Shown here piece after piece: positions 1 through 10,556 of a stretch of 64,000 nucleotides of DNA. Below the pieces are notes generated by a model. The model made no database searches. It was given only the letters and a program-made list of their open reading frames with translations, and was not told where the DNA came from. Location: positions 1 through 64,000 of the forward strand of contig CANQJH010000004.1 of the NCBI GenBank assembly GCA_947624195.1. Reading direction: 5' to 3'. The DNA comes from an uncultured Clostridia bacterium (GTDB taxonomy: Bacteria > Bacillota > Clostridia > TANB77 > CAG-508). Within the stretch, counting starts at the first letter, position 1; every line of letters begins with the position of its first letter. Made by a program: the position numbers and the translations under genes.

Positions 1-167
1 AATCTTACAATAGTTGTTAATGTAGAACTAAATTATCTTTATTTTTTATTAAATAGAATTTACTTTTTTAATTAACGTTTATGTTAAAATTACATTTTTT
101 TACCTCAAATTATTGTTAAATTTAATATTTTGGTATATAATTGGAAATATTATTTTAGAAAAGAGGG

Positions 168-1565
168 ATGATTATGGAATATACTTTAGTTAAAGATTTA
201 TACAGAAATACAGAAAAATACATTGGACAAGAAGTTAATGTTGCAGGTTGGGTTAAAACAATGCGTAATTCTAAAAACTTCGGTTTCATTGAATTAAATG
301 ATGGCACTTTCTTTAATAATATTCAAATAGTTTTTGATGATAAATTAGATAATTTTAATGATATATGCAAGCTAACAATAAGTTCATCTATAATAGTTGT
401 TGGTGATTTGGTTAAGACTGAAAATGCTAAGCAAGCCTTTGAAATTCATGCAACAAATATACAAATATATAAATTATCTGATACTGATTACCCTATTCAA
501 AAGAAAAATACAAGCTTTGAGTTTTTGAGAACTATTGCTCATTTACGTCCTAGAACTAATACTTTCAGTGCTGTTTTTAGAGTTCGTAGTTTGCTTAGCT
601 TTGCTATTCACAAGTTCTTTCAAGAGAGAGGCTTTGTGTATGTTAATACTCCTTTAATTACTGGTAGTGACTGTGAAGGTGCTGGAGAAATGTTTAGTGT
701 TTCATCTTTTGATTTTGAAAATATCCCTAAAGGTGAAGATAATAAAGTGGATTTTTCAAAAGACTTTTTTGGTAAAAATGCTCATCTTACTGTAAGTGGT
801 CAACTTGAAGCTGAGACATATGCTGAGGCTTTTAGAAATGTTTATACTTTTGGTCCAACTTTTAGAGCAGAAAATTCTAATACTGTAAAGCATGCTGCTG
901 AGTTTTGGATGATGGAACCAGAAATGTGCTTTGCTGATCTTTCTGATTGCTTAGATGTTGAAGAGGCAATGATTAAATATGCTATTTCATATGTTCTTGA
1001 AAATGCTCCTGAGGAAATGGCTTTCTTTGATAAATTTATTCAACCTGGATTATTGAATAAATTAAAAGTTACTTTAAATGAGCCTTTTGGTAGAATTACT
1101 TATACAGAGGCAATTAAGGAATTAGAGAAACATAATGATGAATTCGAGTTTAAGGTTTCTTGGGGTGTTGATGTTCAAACAGAACATGAGAGATATTTGA
1201 GTGAAAAAATATTTAAAAAACCTGTTTTTGTTACTGATTATCCAAAAGACATTAAAGCATTTTATATGAAGCAAAATGATGATGGCAAAACTGTTGCTGC
1301 TGCTGACCTTTTAGTTCCTGGAATTGGTGAATTAATTGGTGGTAGTCAAAGGGAGGAAGATATTTCAAAGCTCACTACTAGAATGAAAGAATTGGATTTA
1401 GACGAGAAAGATTACTGGTGGTACTTAGACCTTAGAAAATACGGTAGTGTTCCTCACTCTGGCTTTGGTTTAGGATTTGAAAGATTTATGATGTATGTTA
1501 CTGGTATGCAAAACATTCGTGATGTTATACCTTATCCTCGTACCCCAAAAAATTGTGAGTTTTAA
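168..1565 (+). CDS. asnS: asparaginyl-tRNA synthetase
   Basis: 465-aa ORF; N-terminal OB-fold ([22 protein letters not shown]) and class II synthetase motifs ([50 protein letters not shown]). Translation may begin at the second ATG (174). Confidence 0.95.
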   Translation: MIMEYTLVKDLYRNTEKYIGQEVNVAGWVKTMRNSKNFGFIELNDGTFFNNIQIVFDDKLDNFNDICKLTISSSIIVVGDLVKTENAKQAFEIHATNIQIYKLSDTDYPIQKKNTSFEFLRTIAHLRPRTNTFSAVFRVRSLLSFAIHKFFQERGFVYVNTPLITGSDCEGAGEMFSVSSFDFENIPKGEDNKVDFSKDFFGKNAHLTVSGQLEAETYAEAFRNVYTFGPTFRAENSNTVKHAAEFWMMEPEMCFADLSDCLDVEEAMIKYAISYVLENAPEEMAFFDKFIQPGLLNKLKVTLNEPFGRITYTEAIKELEKHNDEFEFKVSWGVDVQTEHERYLSEKIFKKPVFVTDYPKDIKAFYMKQNDDGKTVAAADLLVPGIGELIGGSQREEDISKLTTRMKELDLDEKDYWWYLDLRKYGSVPHSGFGLGFERFMMYVTGMQNIRDVIPYPRTPKNCEF

Positions 1566-1663
1566 TATTAAAAAATCTAAATCATGCTTATTTATCTTTC
1601 ACGAAATACATTTTTAATAGTTGAAATCACTTAAAATCATTTAATTAAAGAGTATAAAAATTT

Positions 1664-1699
1664 ACCTCAAATTAATCTAATAATTTGAGGTGAATTTTT
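1664..1699 (+). terminator. Rho-independent terminator downstream of asnS
   Basis: Perfect 11-bp stem ACCTCAAATTA / TAATTTGAGGT (1664-1674/1681-1691) followed by a T-rich tract. Confidence 0.75.
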
Positions 1700-1708
1700 T
1701 ATTTATTT

Positions 1709-1885
1709 TGTTTACTTTATTTTTTCTTAGTTTGCTTCTCTGTTTTATTTTTTTTTGCTTTATTTTCTTAGTTTGCTTCTTTGTTTTTCTTTATTTTCTC
1801 AATTTGCTTCTCTGTTTTATTTTTTTCTTTATTTTCTTAGTTTACTTCTTTGTTTTTTCTTTATTTTCTTAATTCGCTTTTTATG
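1709..1885. repeat. T-rich imperfect minisatellite between convergent asnS and adh
   Basis: Several imperfect copies of a ~40-50 nt unit resembling TTTATTTTCTTAGTTTGCTTCTYTGTTTT. Confidence 0.6.
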
Positions 1886-1917
1886 TTTTATTTATTGCTA
1901 TTTTATTGTCTTATTTT

Positions 1918-3075
1918 TTACCACGCTTTTTCATATAAAGCAACAAAGTCTTCCTTGGTTACTTCTCTTGGATTTCCTGGCTTGCATGGATCTTCCATAG
2001 CTTTATCAGCAAGCATTGCAAAATCTTCTTTTTTAGCTCCTACATCTTTTACTGTTTGTGTAATTCCTACTTCATTAGATAATTTTCTTAAACAATCACA
2101 GAAAGTTTTAATTACTTCTTCTTTGGTGAAGTTTTTAGCATCTACATGTAAAGCATGTATTAATATTTCTCTAAAGTCTTCATAAACTACTTCTCCATTG
2201 AATTCCATTACAGTTGGAAGTAATATTGCGTTTGCTAATCCATGTGGAGTATCATAAACAGCTCCTAATTGATGTGCCATTGAGTGAACTATGCCAAGTC
2301 CAACATTAGAAAATGCCATACCTGCTATATATTGAGCTAATCCAACTTTATTTATTGCTTCTTGGTTTCGGTCATTTACTGCTGAGGCTAAGTTATCATA
2401 TATTAGCTCTATTGCTTTCATTGAAAACATTTGTGACATTATATTTTTTGATTTTGTTATATATCCTTCTACTGCATGAGTTAATGCATCCATACCTGTT
2501 GATGACGCAACTGATTTTGGCATTGATGCCATAAGCTCTGTATCTACTATTGCCATAATTGGTATATCGTGCTCATCTACACATACCATTTTGATTTGTC
2601 TTTCTGGATCTGTTATTACGTAATTTATTGTAACTTCTGCTGCGGTGCCTGCTGTTGTTGGAAGTGCTATTATTGGAAGGCATTTATTTTGTGTGTTCGA
2701 TACTCCATTTAGTGATACTATATCTGCTCTATCTGGATTTGTTACGACTATACCTATTCCCTTTGCTGTATCTATGCTTGAACCTCCTCCTACTGCTACT
2801 ATTAGGTCTGCTCCAAACTCTTTGCACATTTTAACTCCATCTAGTACATTTTGAATTGGTGGATTTGGTTTTACGTCGTGATAAACAGTAAATTCTATGT
2901 TGTTAGCTTCTAAAAGTTCTGTAACTTTTGAGCTAACTCCTGCATTATACAAAGACTCATCTGTTACAACTAAAACTTTATTAAATCCTCTTTTCTTAAT
3001 TTCTTCTGGAAGGACTGCTCTTGCTCCCTCACCAAAATATGATGTTTCATTTAAAACGAACTTTTGTATATCCAT
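1918..3075 (-). CDS. iron-containing alcohol dehydrogenase
   Basis: 385 aa; GGGSSIDTAKGIG and GIVHSMAHQLGAVYDTPHGLANAILLP motifs of Fe-ADH. Confidence 0.93.
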   Translation of the reverse strand: MDIQKFVLNETSYFGEGARAVLPEEIKKRGFNKVLVVTDESLYNAGVSSKVTELLEANNIEFTVYHDVKPNPPIQNVLDGVKMCKEFGADLIVAVGGGSSIDTAKGIGIVVTNPDRADIVSLNGVSNTQNKCLPIIALPTTAGTAAEVTINYVITDPERQIKMVCVDEHDIPIMAIVDTELMASMPKSVASSTGMDALTHAVEGYITKSKNIMSQMFSMKAIELIYDNLASAVNDRNQEAINKVGLAQYIAGMAFSNVGLGIVHSMAHQLGAVYDTPHGLANAILLPTVMEFNGEVVYEDFREILIHALHVDAKNFTKEEVIKTFCDCLRKLSNEVGITQTVKDVGAKKEDFAMLADKAMEDPCKPGNPREVTKEDFVALYEKAW

Positions 3076-3130
3076 ATTATAAAACCTCCTATAAATTATT
3101 TATTTATATCTTTTATATATTGTTTGCAAT

Positions 3131-3337
3131 TTACAACAAATCTCCCCATTGATCTTGAATAGAATCTATATTTTCTTCTACATTTTCTAATAATTCTTCA
3201 TATTGATTTTCTACTTGAAATTTTCTTTGTATTATGTTATTATACGCTCCTATGTTTATCAAAACTGCTGCTAAAATACATAGTAATATAATAGTAACAG
3301 TTAATGACACTAAAGTTATTCCTTTTTCTTTAACCAT
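3131..3337 (-). CDS. small prepilin-like protein with N-terminal methylation-type signal
   Basis: 68 aa; KEKGITLVSLTVTIILLCILAAVLINIG resembles a type IV prepilin N-terminus but lacks Glu at +5. Confidence 0.55.
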   Translation of the reverse strand: MVKEKGITLVSLTVTIILLCILAAVLINIGAYNNIIQRKFQVENQYEELLENVEENIDSIQDQWGDLL

Positions 3338-3384
3338 TATTTCGTTTTTCCTTTCAATGAATTTATCAAATTGTGAATTTATTA

Positions 3385-3729
3385 TTAGATAACATCTTTT
3401 ATAGCATCACCAATAATTTTATTAATATCCGTCATCATTTTGCTAAATTCTATCTCAAAATCGAAGTACTCTTTTATGTCTTTGTGCTCAATTAAAACAT
3501 TATATAATTTAGCCACTTTTAATTTTTTATCTTCCTCATCTATTTCTTGGTTATTTTGTCTTTTTATTTCCATAATTTGAACTTCTTGTTTAAGCTTTTC
3601 AAATTCTTCTATTAATTCTTTTTTCCCTGCATCAGAAAATAATTTATCTTTTGACTGTTTTAAATTTTTATATTGAATTGAATTCTTTATCTCTTCTGCT
3701 AATTTGTTTGTTGTATCATATATTTCCAA
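3385..3729 (-). CDS. YlbF/YmcA family protein
   Basis: 114-aa helical protein; YKNLKQSKDKLFSDAGKKELIEEFEKLKQEVQ resembles the YlbF/DUF964 family. Confidence 0.7.
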   Translation of the reverse strand: MEIYDTTNKLAEEIKNSIQYKNLKQSKDKLFSDAGKKELIEEFEKLKQEVQIMEIKRQNNQEIDEEDKKLKVAKLYNVLIEHKDIKEYFDFEIEFSKMMTDINKIIGDAIKDVI

Positions 3730-3829
3730 AACTATATACCTCCAATCTTATAAGATAATTATTTATATTTTTAAAGAATTTTATTTATACTCTTGTGTAA
3801 ACATTTATATTTATTACAGTTTTATAATT

Positions 3830-5122
3830 TTAAGCATAAGCATTTCGTTTTCTAAACGCTAATAGATTTGTAATTTCTCCTTGTGTATTTTTTGCTTTGG
3901 TTGTCTTGCGTGCCTTTTCTTGTGCCATTTTTTCTTCTTGCTTTTTAGCTTCAGTTTGGCAAATAGCTTGTTCATATACGTAGTGTGTATCTTGTGCTAT
4001 TTTATTCCAACTATATAATTCCTTAACTCTTTTAACTGCATTTTTTGACACTGTATCACATAATTTTGGATCAAATAAAAGTGCTAAAACAGAGTCAGCA
4101 ATTGAGTTGGGATTTCCTGCATAGCTTTTCATACCTGTATATCCGTGCTCTACAATTTCATTTAATCCTCCTACGTCAGAGACAACAGTTGGAATACCTG
4201 CTAGCATTGCCTCTAAAGCTACTATTCCAAATGGTTCATAAGTGCTTGGAAAAACTGCTATATCTGCACATTTATACATTTTTTGTACTTTTTTTGAATC
4301 ACAATATCCTGCAAAATATATTTTATTTTCTATGCCTAGATTTCTAGCTTCGGCCTTAAGTTCATCCATCATGCCACCTTTTCCGCATATAACAAGCTTA
4401 GAGTCATGATAGTGTTCAAGTATCTTTGGCATTGCAGAAATTAAATTTTGTATACCTTTTTCATAAACTAATCTTCCTACATATAGGATGATTTTTTCAT
4501 TGTCCATTGCAAATTGTCTTCTAAAATCATAGTCTCTATCTATTCCTGAAAAATTATTCAAATTTATTCCATTTGGTATAACATTTATTTTTTCAAAAGG
4601 CAAACCAAATATCCTTTGAAGGTCACTTTTCATAAAATTACTATTTACTATAACTTCTGTTGATTCATATGTCAAAAGCCATTCTGAGTCATTTATGTAT
4701 CTTTGTACTTCATCATGTATACCACTATTTCTACCGTTTTCTGTGGCATGTATTGTTGTAACAACTGGTATTTTGTATGCTTCTTTTAATGCTTTTGTGG
4801 CATAAGTTACTAACCAGTCATGTGCATGTATTACATCAAAATTACCTTGTTCATTTATTATTTGTGATGCTTTAGATGTCATGTTGAAGTTTAACTGCAT
4901 AATCCAATCAATGAAGTTATTTGGATGAATCATGTAGTTGTCTACTCTATACACATTTACTCCTTTGTCATTTTCATAATAAGGAGTGTTACCATCTCTG
5001 TATGTTATTACTGTTACTTCATGACCATCTTTGATTAGTCTATGTGATAAATCATGTACAACTCTTGCCATACCTCCTACAATTCTTGGTGGATACTCCC
5101 ATGATAGCATTAAAATCCTCAT
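3830..5122 (-). CDS. GT4 glycosyltransferase (glycogen-synthase-like)
   Basis: MRILMLSWEYPPRIVGGMARVVHDLSHRL and C-terminal FPSTYEPFGIVALEAMLAGIPTVVSDVGGLNEIV. Confidence 0.9.
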   Translation of the reverse strand: MRILMLSWEYPPRIVGGMARVVHDLSHRLIKDGHEVTVITYRDGNTPYYENDKGVNVYRVDNYMIHPNNFIDWIMQLNFNMTSKASQIINEQGNFDVIHAHDWLVTYATKALKEAYKIPVVTTIHATENGRNSGIHDEVQRYINDSEWLLTYESTEVIVNSNFMKSDLQRIFGLPFEKINVIPNGINLNNFSGIDRDYDFRRQFAMDNEKIILYVGRLVYEKGIQNLISAMPKILEHYHDSKLVICGKGGMMDELKAEARNLGIENKIYFAGYCDSKKVQKMYKCADIAVFPSTYEPFGIVALEAMLAGIPTVVSDVGGLNEIVEHGYTGMKSYAGNPNSIADSVLALLFDPKLCDTVSKNAVKRVKELYSWNKIAQDTHYVYEQAICQTEAKKQEEKMAQEKARKTTKAKNTQGEITNLLAFRKRNAYA

Positions 5123-5338
5123 AATTTTATGCCCCTTTCAACATTTCTTTAGTAATTTTATTTATATGTTTTTTATTTCAATTAGTTTGACATTCTTATA
5201 CTATTTACATTATTTTATACATATTTTCTACAAATGTAAATAGAAAATTTACATTTTTTTTATTTTTCTATTGTAAAAATTTTTTGTTTGATATATTATA
5301 TTATGAGTAGATTATAGCTTTTTACTTAGGAGGAAATT

Positions 5339-6553
5339 ATGGCTCGAAAAACGAAAGAAAATTTAGAAGAAATAAACGAAAAAGTAGAAAAAGTTACAAG
5401 AAAAAGGACTACGAAAACAGCTGAAAAATCAAAACCAGCTGTTAAAAGTGTTGCAAAAAAAGAGCCTAACTCTACTACTAAAAAGACAGCTAATAAGAAA
5501 GAATCTGAAGCTACAACGACCACTGCTAAGAAAGAAGATAAGACTGCTACTAAAAAAGCTACTGCCAAGAAGACAGCTACTAAAAAAGATGATAAGACTG
5601 TAGCTAAACAATCTACCGCTAAGAAGTCAACTACCAAAAAAGAAGACAAAACTGTAGCCAGAAAATCTACCGCCAAGAAGTCAACTACCAAAAAAGAAGA
5701 CAAAACTGTAGCCAGAAAATCTACCGCCAAGAAGTCAACTACCAAAAAAGAAGACAAGACTGTAAATAGAAAATCTACTACTAAGAAATCTACTGCCAAG
5801 AAGACAGCTATCCAAAAAGAAGATAAGACTGTAGCTAAAAAAACTACTACTAAGAAAGCTACTGCTAAAAAAGATGGTAAGACTGCTGCTAAAAAGACTA
5901 CTACTAAGAAAGTAGCTACTAAAAAAGATACTAAAACTACTACTAGAAAATCTACAAAAAAAGCTCAAGCTGAAATTGTAAAACTTGATCCAATTGAATA
6001 CTATGATTTACCTTATAGATATAATCAAACTGTCGTAAAAGTTTTAGCTCAAAACCCTAATACCCTATTTGCTTATTGGGATATAGCTGATAGTGATAGA
6101 GAAAATTTTGAAAAGACTTATGGAAAATTATTTTTCTACAATACAAGACCTGTTTTAGTTGTTCATAATTTAACTGATAATTATACATTTGAAATTGATA
6201 TAGATGATTTTGCAAATAATTGGTATATACATGTTAGTGATGCCAAATGCCAATATGTTGTTGAACTTGGAAGGCGTCCAAAATATGAACAGCATCAGGA
6301 TATTCCAGTTAATTATCTTAATGTTGCGTTTTCAAATACTGTAGAAATTCCAAATGACCATATCATATTTTTCAAAGATAATGATAGAATTTATTTTAAA
6401 AATATAAAAACTAATAAAATTACTGAGAAAGTATTTAACAATAAAACTGATTCTCATAAAGTTAAGCATATTTATAAAGATTACAATCTTTCAGATGATA
6501 GGTTTGATTTTAAAAATCCTTTTTCTCAAAATCCAACCTCTACTGTCTTATAA
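5339..6553 (+). CDS. DUF4912-domain protein with long Lys/Ala/Thr-rich (histone H1-like) N-terminal tail
   Basis: About 200 aa of KKxTxKK repeats, then YDLPYRYNQTVVKVLAQNPNTLFAYWDIADSDRENFEKTYG (DUF4912-like). Confidence 0.8.
   Translation: MARKTKENLEEINEKVEKVTRKRTTKTAEKSKPAVKSVAKKEPNSTTKKTANKKESEATTTTAKKEDKTATKKATAKKTATKKDDKTVAKQSTAKKSTTKKEDKTVARKSTAKKSTTKKEDKTVARKSTAKKSTTKKEDKTVNRKSTTKKSTAKKTAIQKEDKTVAKKTTTKKATAKKDGKTAAKKTTTKKVATKKDTKTTTRKSTKKAQAEIVKLDPIEYYDLPYRYNQTVVKVLAQNPNTLFAYWDIADSDRENFEKTYGKLFFYNTRPVLVVHNLTDNYTFEIDIDDFANNWYIHVSDAKCQYVVELGRRPKYEQHQDIPVNYLNVAFSNTVEIPNDHIIFFKDNDRIYFKNIKTNKITEKVFNNKTDSHKVKHIYKDYNLSDDRFDFKNPFSQNPTSTVL
5639..5756 (+). repeat. 57-bp in-frame tandem repeat in the DUF4912 protein tail
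   Basis: GACAAAACTGTAGCCAGAAAATCTACCGCCAAGAAGTCAACTACCAAAAAAGAA repeated with a 57-nt (19-codon) period. Confidence 0.85.
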
Positions 6554-6611
6554 TTTTTATATCAAGCTTGTTATTATCCTTCGATTATATGTGAAAGGAA
6601 TTATTTTTTGT

Positions 6612-8237
6612 ATGAATAAAGAAACAAAAGGATATGTAAGTTTTATTTTACATGCTCATCTTCCTTTCGTACATCATCCTGAAAGTGAAGATTACCTAGA
6701 AGAGCAATGGTTATATGAGGCAATATCTGAGTGTTATATTCCTCTTATTTTAACATTTCAAAAACTTGTTGATGAAGGTGTAGACTTCAGATTTACTATG
6801 TCTCTTACTCCTCCTCTTCTTAATATGCTTGATAACAAAATGCTTCAAGAAAGATATGTAAAGTATTTGGAGAAGCATATTGAACTTTCAAAAAAAGAAA
6901 TAATCAGGACTAAGGATAATCCTAGAATAAATAAACTTTCGCATTACTATTTTGATAGATATTCAAATGATTTACATATTTTCAGAGATGTATACAATTG
7001 TAATATAATATCTGCTTTTAAAAAGTTTAATGATTTGGGTGTTCTTGAAATTATTGGTTGTGGTGCAACTCATGGATATTTTCCTATTTTGTATTTGAAT
7101 GAAAAAACTGTTAGAGCTCAAATTGCTCTTGGTGTTCAAACATATAATAAATATTTTTCAAAACCACTTAAAGGTTTCTGGCTTCCTGAATGTGGCTATG
7201 TACCAGAGGCTGATAAATACTTGAAAGAGTTTGGCATTGAATACGTATTAGTTGAAACACATGGTATACTTTATGCTGACCCTACTCCCCTATATGGTAC
7301 TTATGCTCCTATTGTATCTCCAGAAGGCGTTGTTGCTTTTGGTAGAGATTTGGAGTCATCAAGACAAGTTTGGAGTTCTATTAATGGCTATCCTGGTGAT
7401 TTTAATTATAGAGAATTTTATAGAGATATTGGATATGATGCTCCATACGATTATATCAAGCCATACATTGCTGCAAATGGAGTTAGAGTTAATACTGGTA
7501 TAAAATATCATAGAATTACTGGAAAAACTGAGAATAAAGATATTTATGATATTAGGTGGGCTTGGGATAGTGTCGAAAAACAAGCTGGACATTTCTTTGA
7601 TTGCAGATGTAAGCAAATTGATTACTTATCTCAAAACACGGAAAATCCTCCTATCATTGTTTGCCCTTATGATGCTGAGCTTTATGGTCATTGGTGGTAT
7701 GAAGGTCCAAACTGGCTTTATACTCTTGCTAAAAAAGTATATTATGATAATTGTAATTTTGAATTAATTACACCAAGCGAATATATTGACAAATACCCTA
7801 ATATGCAGATTGCTACACCTTGTCGTTCTAGTTGGGGTGCTAAAGGTTATAGTGAAGTTTGGCTTAACCCAACAAACGATTATATTCATAGACATTTGCA
7901 TACTGCTGGTGATAGAATGTGTGAACTAGCTAGTAGATACCCTAATGAGTCTCAAGATTCAATAAAAGCAAGAATCCTAAATCAATGTGCTAGAGAATTG
8001 GTATTGGCGCAAAGTAGTGACTGGCTATTTATTATTACCAATGGAACTATGGTTGATTATGCTAAGAAAAGAATAAAAGACCATATTGGTAGATTTACTA
8101 AATTTTATTTATGGCTTACTGAAGATAACGACCTTATTGAAAAAAATCAACTATCAGATGAAAAAATGACTTTTTTAAAAAATGTAGAAAATAAAGACTG
8201 TATATTCCCTGAAATAGATTATAAACTTTATATATAG
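6612..8237 (+). CDS. GH57-family 1,4-alpha-glucan branching enzyme-like protein (DUF1957 type)
   Basis: KGYVSFILHAHLPFVHHPESEDYLEEQWLYEAISECYIPLI, GFWLPECGYVPEAD, CPYDAELYGHWWYEG; start placed at internal ATG MNKETKGYVS. Confidence 0.88.
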   Translation: MNKETKGYVSFILHAHLPFVHHPESEDYLEEQWLYEAISECYIPLILTFQKLVDEGVDFRFTMSLTPPLLNMLDNKMLQERYVKYLEKHIELSKKEIIRTKDNPRINKLSHYYFDRYSNDLHIFRDVYNCNIISAFKKFNDLGVLEIIGCGATHGYFPILYLNEKTVRAQIALGVQTYNKYFSKPLKGFWLPECGYVPEADKYLKEFGIEYVLVETHGILYADPTPLYGTYAPIVSPEGVVAFGRDLESSRQVWSSINGYPGDFNYREFYRDIGYDAPYDYIKPYIAANGVRVNTGIKYHRITGKTENKDIYDIRWAWDSVEKQAGHFFDCRCKQIDYLSQNTENPPIIVCPYDAELYGHWWYEGPNWLYTLAKKVYYDNCNFELITPSEYIDKYPNMQIATPCRSSWGAKGYSEVWLNPTNDYIHRHLHTAGDRMCELASRYPNESQDSIKARILNQCARELVLAQSSDWLFIITNGTMVDYAKKRIKDHIGRFTKFYLWLTEDNDLIEKNQLSDEKMTFLKNVENKDCIFPEIDYKLYI

Positions 8238-8295
8238 AAAAGCTATCTCTTTCAGGATATAAACAAAAGACTATAATTTTTAAAGCAAAATTAAC

Positions 8296-8318
8296 ACCCC
8301 TAGAATTTTTCTAGGGGT
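8296..8318. terminator. bidirectional hairpin terminator between GH57 gene and clpX
   Basis: ACCCCTAGAA-TTT-TTCTAGGGGT perfect stem between convergent genes. Confidence 0.65.
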
Positions 8319-8399
8319 TCAATCATTTTTTATGCTATTCCTTCATTGTATATATTTTAGTTATTCTTTAAGCTATTTTTATAATTTGCATTTTATTTT

Positions 8400-9707
8400 T
8401 TATGCTATTTCTTCGCTTTGTATGTTTTTACTTCTTTTTGTTTTTTTCTGTTTTTCTGTTTTATTTTCATCTATAATAACTTCTGGCTTTTTATTTTCTG
8501 TAACAGTTTCCTTGCTTATTATACATTTCACTATTTTAGGATTTGATGGAATTTCATACATTACATCTCTCATCGTTTCTTCCATAATTGAACGTAATCC
8601 TCTAGCTCCAGTCTTTCTTTCTATAGCTTTATCCACTATAGCTTCTAAACTGTCATCATCAAATTCAAGTTCAACTCCATCAATATTAAATAGCCTCTTA
8701 TATTGCTTAACCAGTGCATTTTTTGGCTTTGTCATAATATCAATTAGAGCATTTCTGTCTAATTCTCTTAACGTAGCTATTATAGGAAGTCTACCTACAA
8801 ATTCTGGTATTAAACCAAATTTTAGTAAGTCTTGTGGTAACAATTCCTCATAAATCTTATATTTATCTACTTCTTTTGCCGATTTAATATTAGCTCCAAA
8901 TCCTATTTCTTTTTTACCAATTCTATCACCAATTATTTTATCTAATCCTTCAAAAGCACCACCGCATATGAATAAAATATTTGAAGTGTTAATTTGATAA
9001 AATTCTTGATGTGGATGTTTTCTTCCGCCTTGTGGAGGTACTGATGCAACAGTTCCTTCTATTATTTTTAGTAAGGCTTGTTGAACTCCTTCTCCACTAA
9101 CATCTCTAGTAATTGATGGATTTTCTGATTTTCTTGAAATCTTGTCAATTTCATCAATATATATTATTCCTTTTTCTGCTTTTTCTATATTGAAGTCAGC
9201 TGCTTGGATAAGCTTTAATAGTATATTTTCAACATCTTCTCCAACATATCCCGCTTCTGTTAATGTAGTAGCATCAGCGATTGCAAATGGAACTTTTAAT
9301 ATTCTTGCAAGTGTTTGAGCCAAATATGTTTTTCCACAACCAGTTGGTCCTAAAAGCATTACATTGCTTTTTTGGATTTCTACATCATCATCTAAACTTT
9401 CATTTCCAATTCTTTTGTAATGATTATAAACTGCAACTGATAATGTTTTCTTTGCCTCTTCTTGCCCAATTACGTACTCGTCTAATACTTTTTTTATTTC
9501 TTCTGGTGTTGGTAGTTTAACATCTTCAGCAAGTGTGTATGTTTCTTCATCTTCTACATAATGGTCTGTTTCAAGTATATTATCACATATTTTAATACAT
9601 TCATCACATATAAAAACACCTGCTGGTCCTGCTATTAATTTTCTTACTAAATTTTGTGTTTTACCACAAAATGAACACTTTATAACTCTGTTTTCTTTGT
9701 CAGCCAT
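8400..9707 (-). CDS. clpX: ATP-dependent Clp protease ATP-binding subunit ClpX
   Basis: N-terminal zinc finger [28 protein letters not shown]; Walker [23 protein letters not shown]. Confidence 0.97.
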   Translation of the reverse strand: MADKENRVIKCSFCGKTQNLVRKLIAGPAGVFICDECIKICDNILETDHYVEDEETYTLAEDVKLPTPEEIKKVLDEYVIGQEEAKKTLSVAVYNHYKRIGNESLDDDVEIQKSNVMLLGPTGCGKTYLAQTLARILKVPFAIADATTLTEAGYVGEDVENILLKLIQAADFNIEKAEKGIIYIDEIDKISRKSENPSITRDVSGEGVQQALLKIIEGTVASVPPQGGRKHPHQEFYQINTSNILFICGGAFEGLDKIIGDRIGKKEIGFGANIKSAKEVDKYKIYEELLPQDLLKFGLIPEFVGRLPIIATLRELDRNALIDIMTKPKNALVKQYKRLFNIDGVELEFDDDSLEAIVDKAIERKTGARGLRSIMEETMRDVMYEIPSNPKIVKCIISKETVTENKKPEVIIDENKTEKQKKTKRSKNIQSEEIA

Positions 9708-9734
9708 AAATGTCTCCTTTTATGAATATCAATT

Positions 9735-10379
9735 TTATCTTTTGTCCATTATTCCATCTATTAGTCCATATTCTAGTGCTTCTTGTGCTGTTAAATAATG
9801 ATCTCTTTCTGTATCTTGTTCTACCTGCTCTATAGGTTTTCCAGTTGTTTCACTAATTATTCTATTAATTCTTTCTCTAGTCTTTAACATTTGGTCTGCG
9901 TGAATTTTGATTTCAGTTGTTTGTCCTGAGATGCCTCCACCTTGACCACTAATCAAAGGTTGATGAATTAATATTTCAGCATTTGGAGTTGCAAATCTTC
10001 TTCCCTTAGTTCCTGAAGTTAAAAGTAATGCACCCATACTTGCTGCCATGCCAATACAAATTGTTGTTACTGGGCATTTTATATAATTCATTGTATCTAT
10101 TATACCAAGTCCATCTGTTACAGAGCCTCCTGGTGAATTAATATATAGTGATATTTCTTTATCTGGGTCCTCTGACTCCAAGAATAAAAGTTGTGCAATT
10201 ACTAAACTTGCAGATGTTGGGTTAACATCCTCACTTAAAAATATTATTCTATCTTTTAAAAGTCTTGAAAATATATCAAAAGACCTTTCTCCTTTTGATG
10301 TTTGCTCAATTACATAAGGTACTAAACTATCATTTAATTCTTTCATAATTATACCTTCCTTTCTTTTCTCAAAACTCAC
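9735..10379 (-). CDS. clpP: ATP-dependent Clp protease proteolytic subunit
   Basis: [39 protein letters not shown]-like catalytic motifs; true start may be internal ([10 protein letters not shown]). Confidence 0.97.
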   Translation of the reverse strand: MSFEKRKEGIIMKELNDSLVPYVIEQTSKGERSFDIFSRLLKDRIIFLSEDVNPTSASLVIAQLLFLESEDPDKEISLYINSPGGSVTDGLGIIDTMNYIKCPVTTICIGMAASMGALLLTSGTKGRRFATPNAEILIHQPLISGQGGGISGQTTEIKIHADQMLKTRERINRIISETTGKPIEQVEQDTERDHYLTAQEALEYGLIDGIMDKR

Positions 10380-10556
10380 ATAATTTGTGATTTAGTTTGC
10401 CAATCCTTTAATAGTAGATAACTGAGGCTAATCTCATTTTTTAGAATATTTACAATCTATAATGCTATTTTATTATATTGCATTTATTAATATTTTTTGC
10501 TAGTCTATATTGCAATATCTTATGGGATTATTCCCAGATTTTTTTATTTTAAAACT

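Noticed and set aside
1690-2185. Plus-strand Phe/Leu-rich ORFs
   Set aside because: Translations of the T-rich minisatellite and antisense of the Fe-ADH gene.
5326-5799. Minus-strand ORF with repeated FLVVDFLAVDFLATVLSS
   Set aside because: Antisense artefact of the lysine-rich repeat of the DUF4912 gene.
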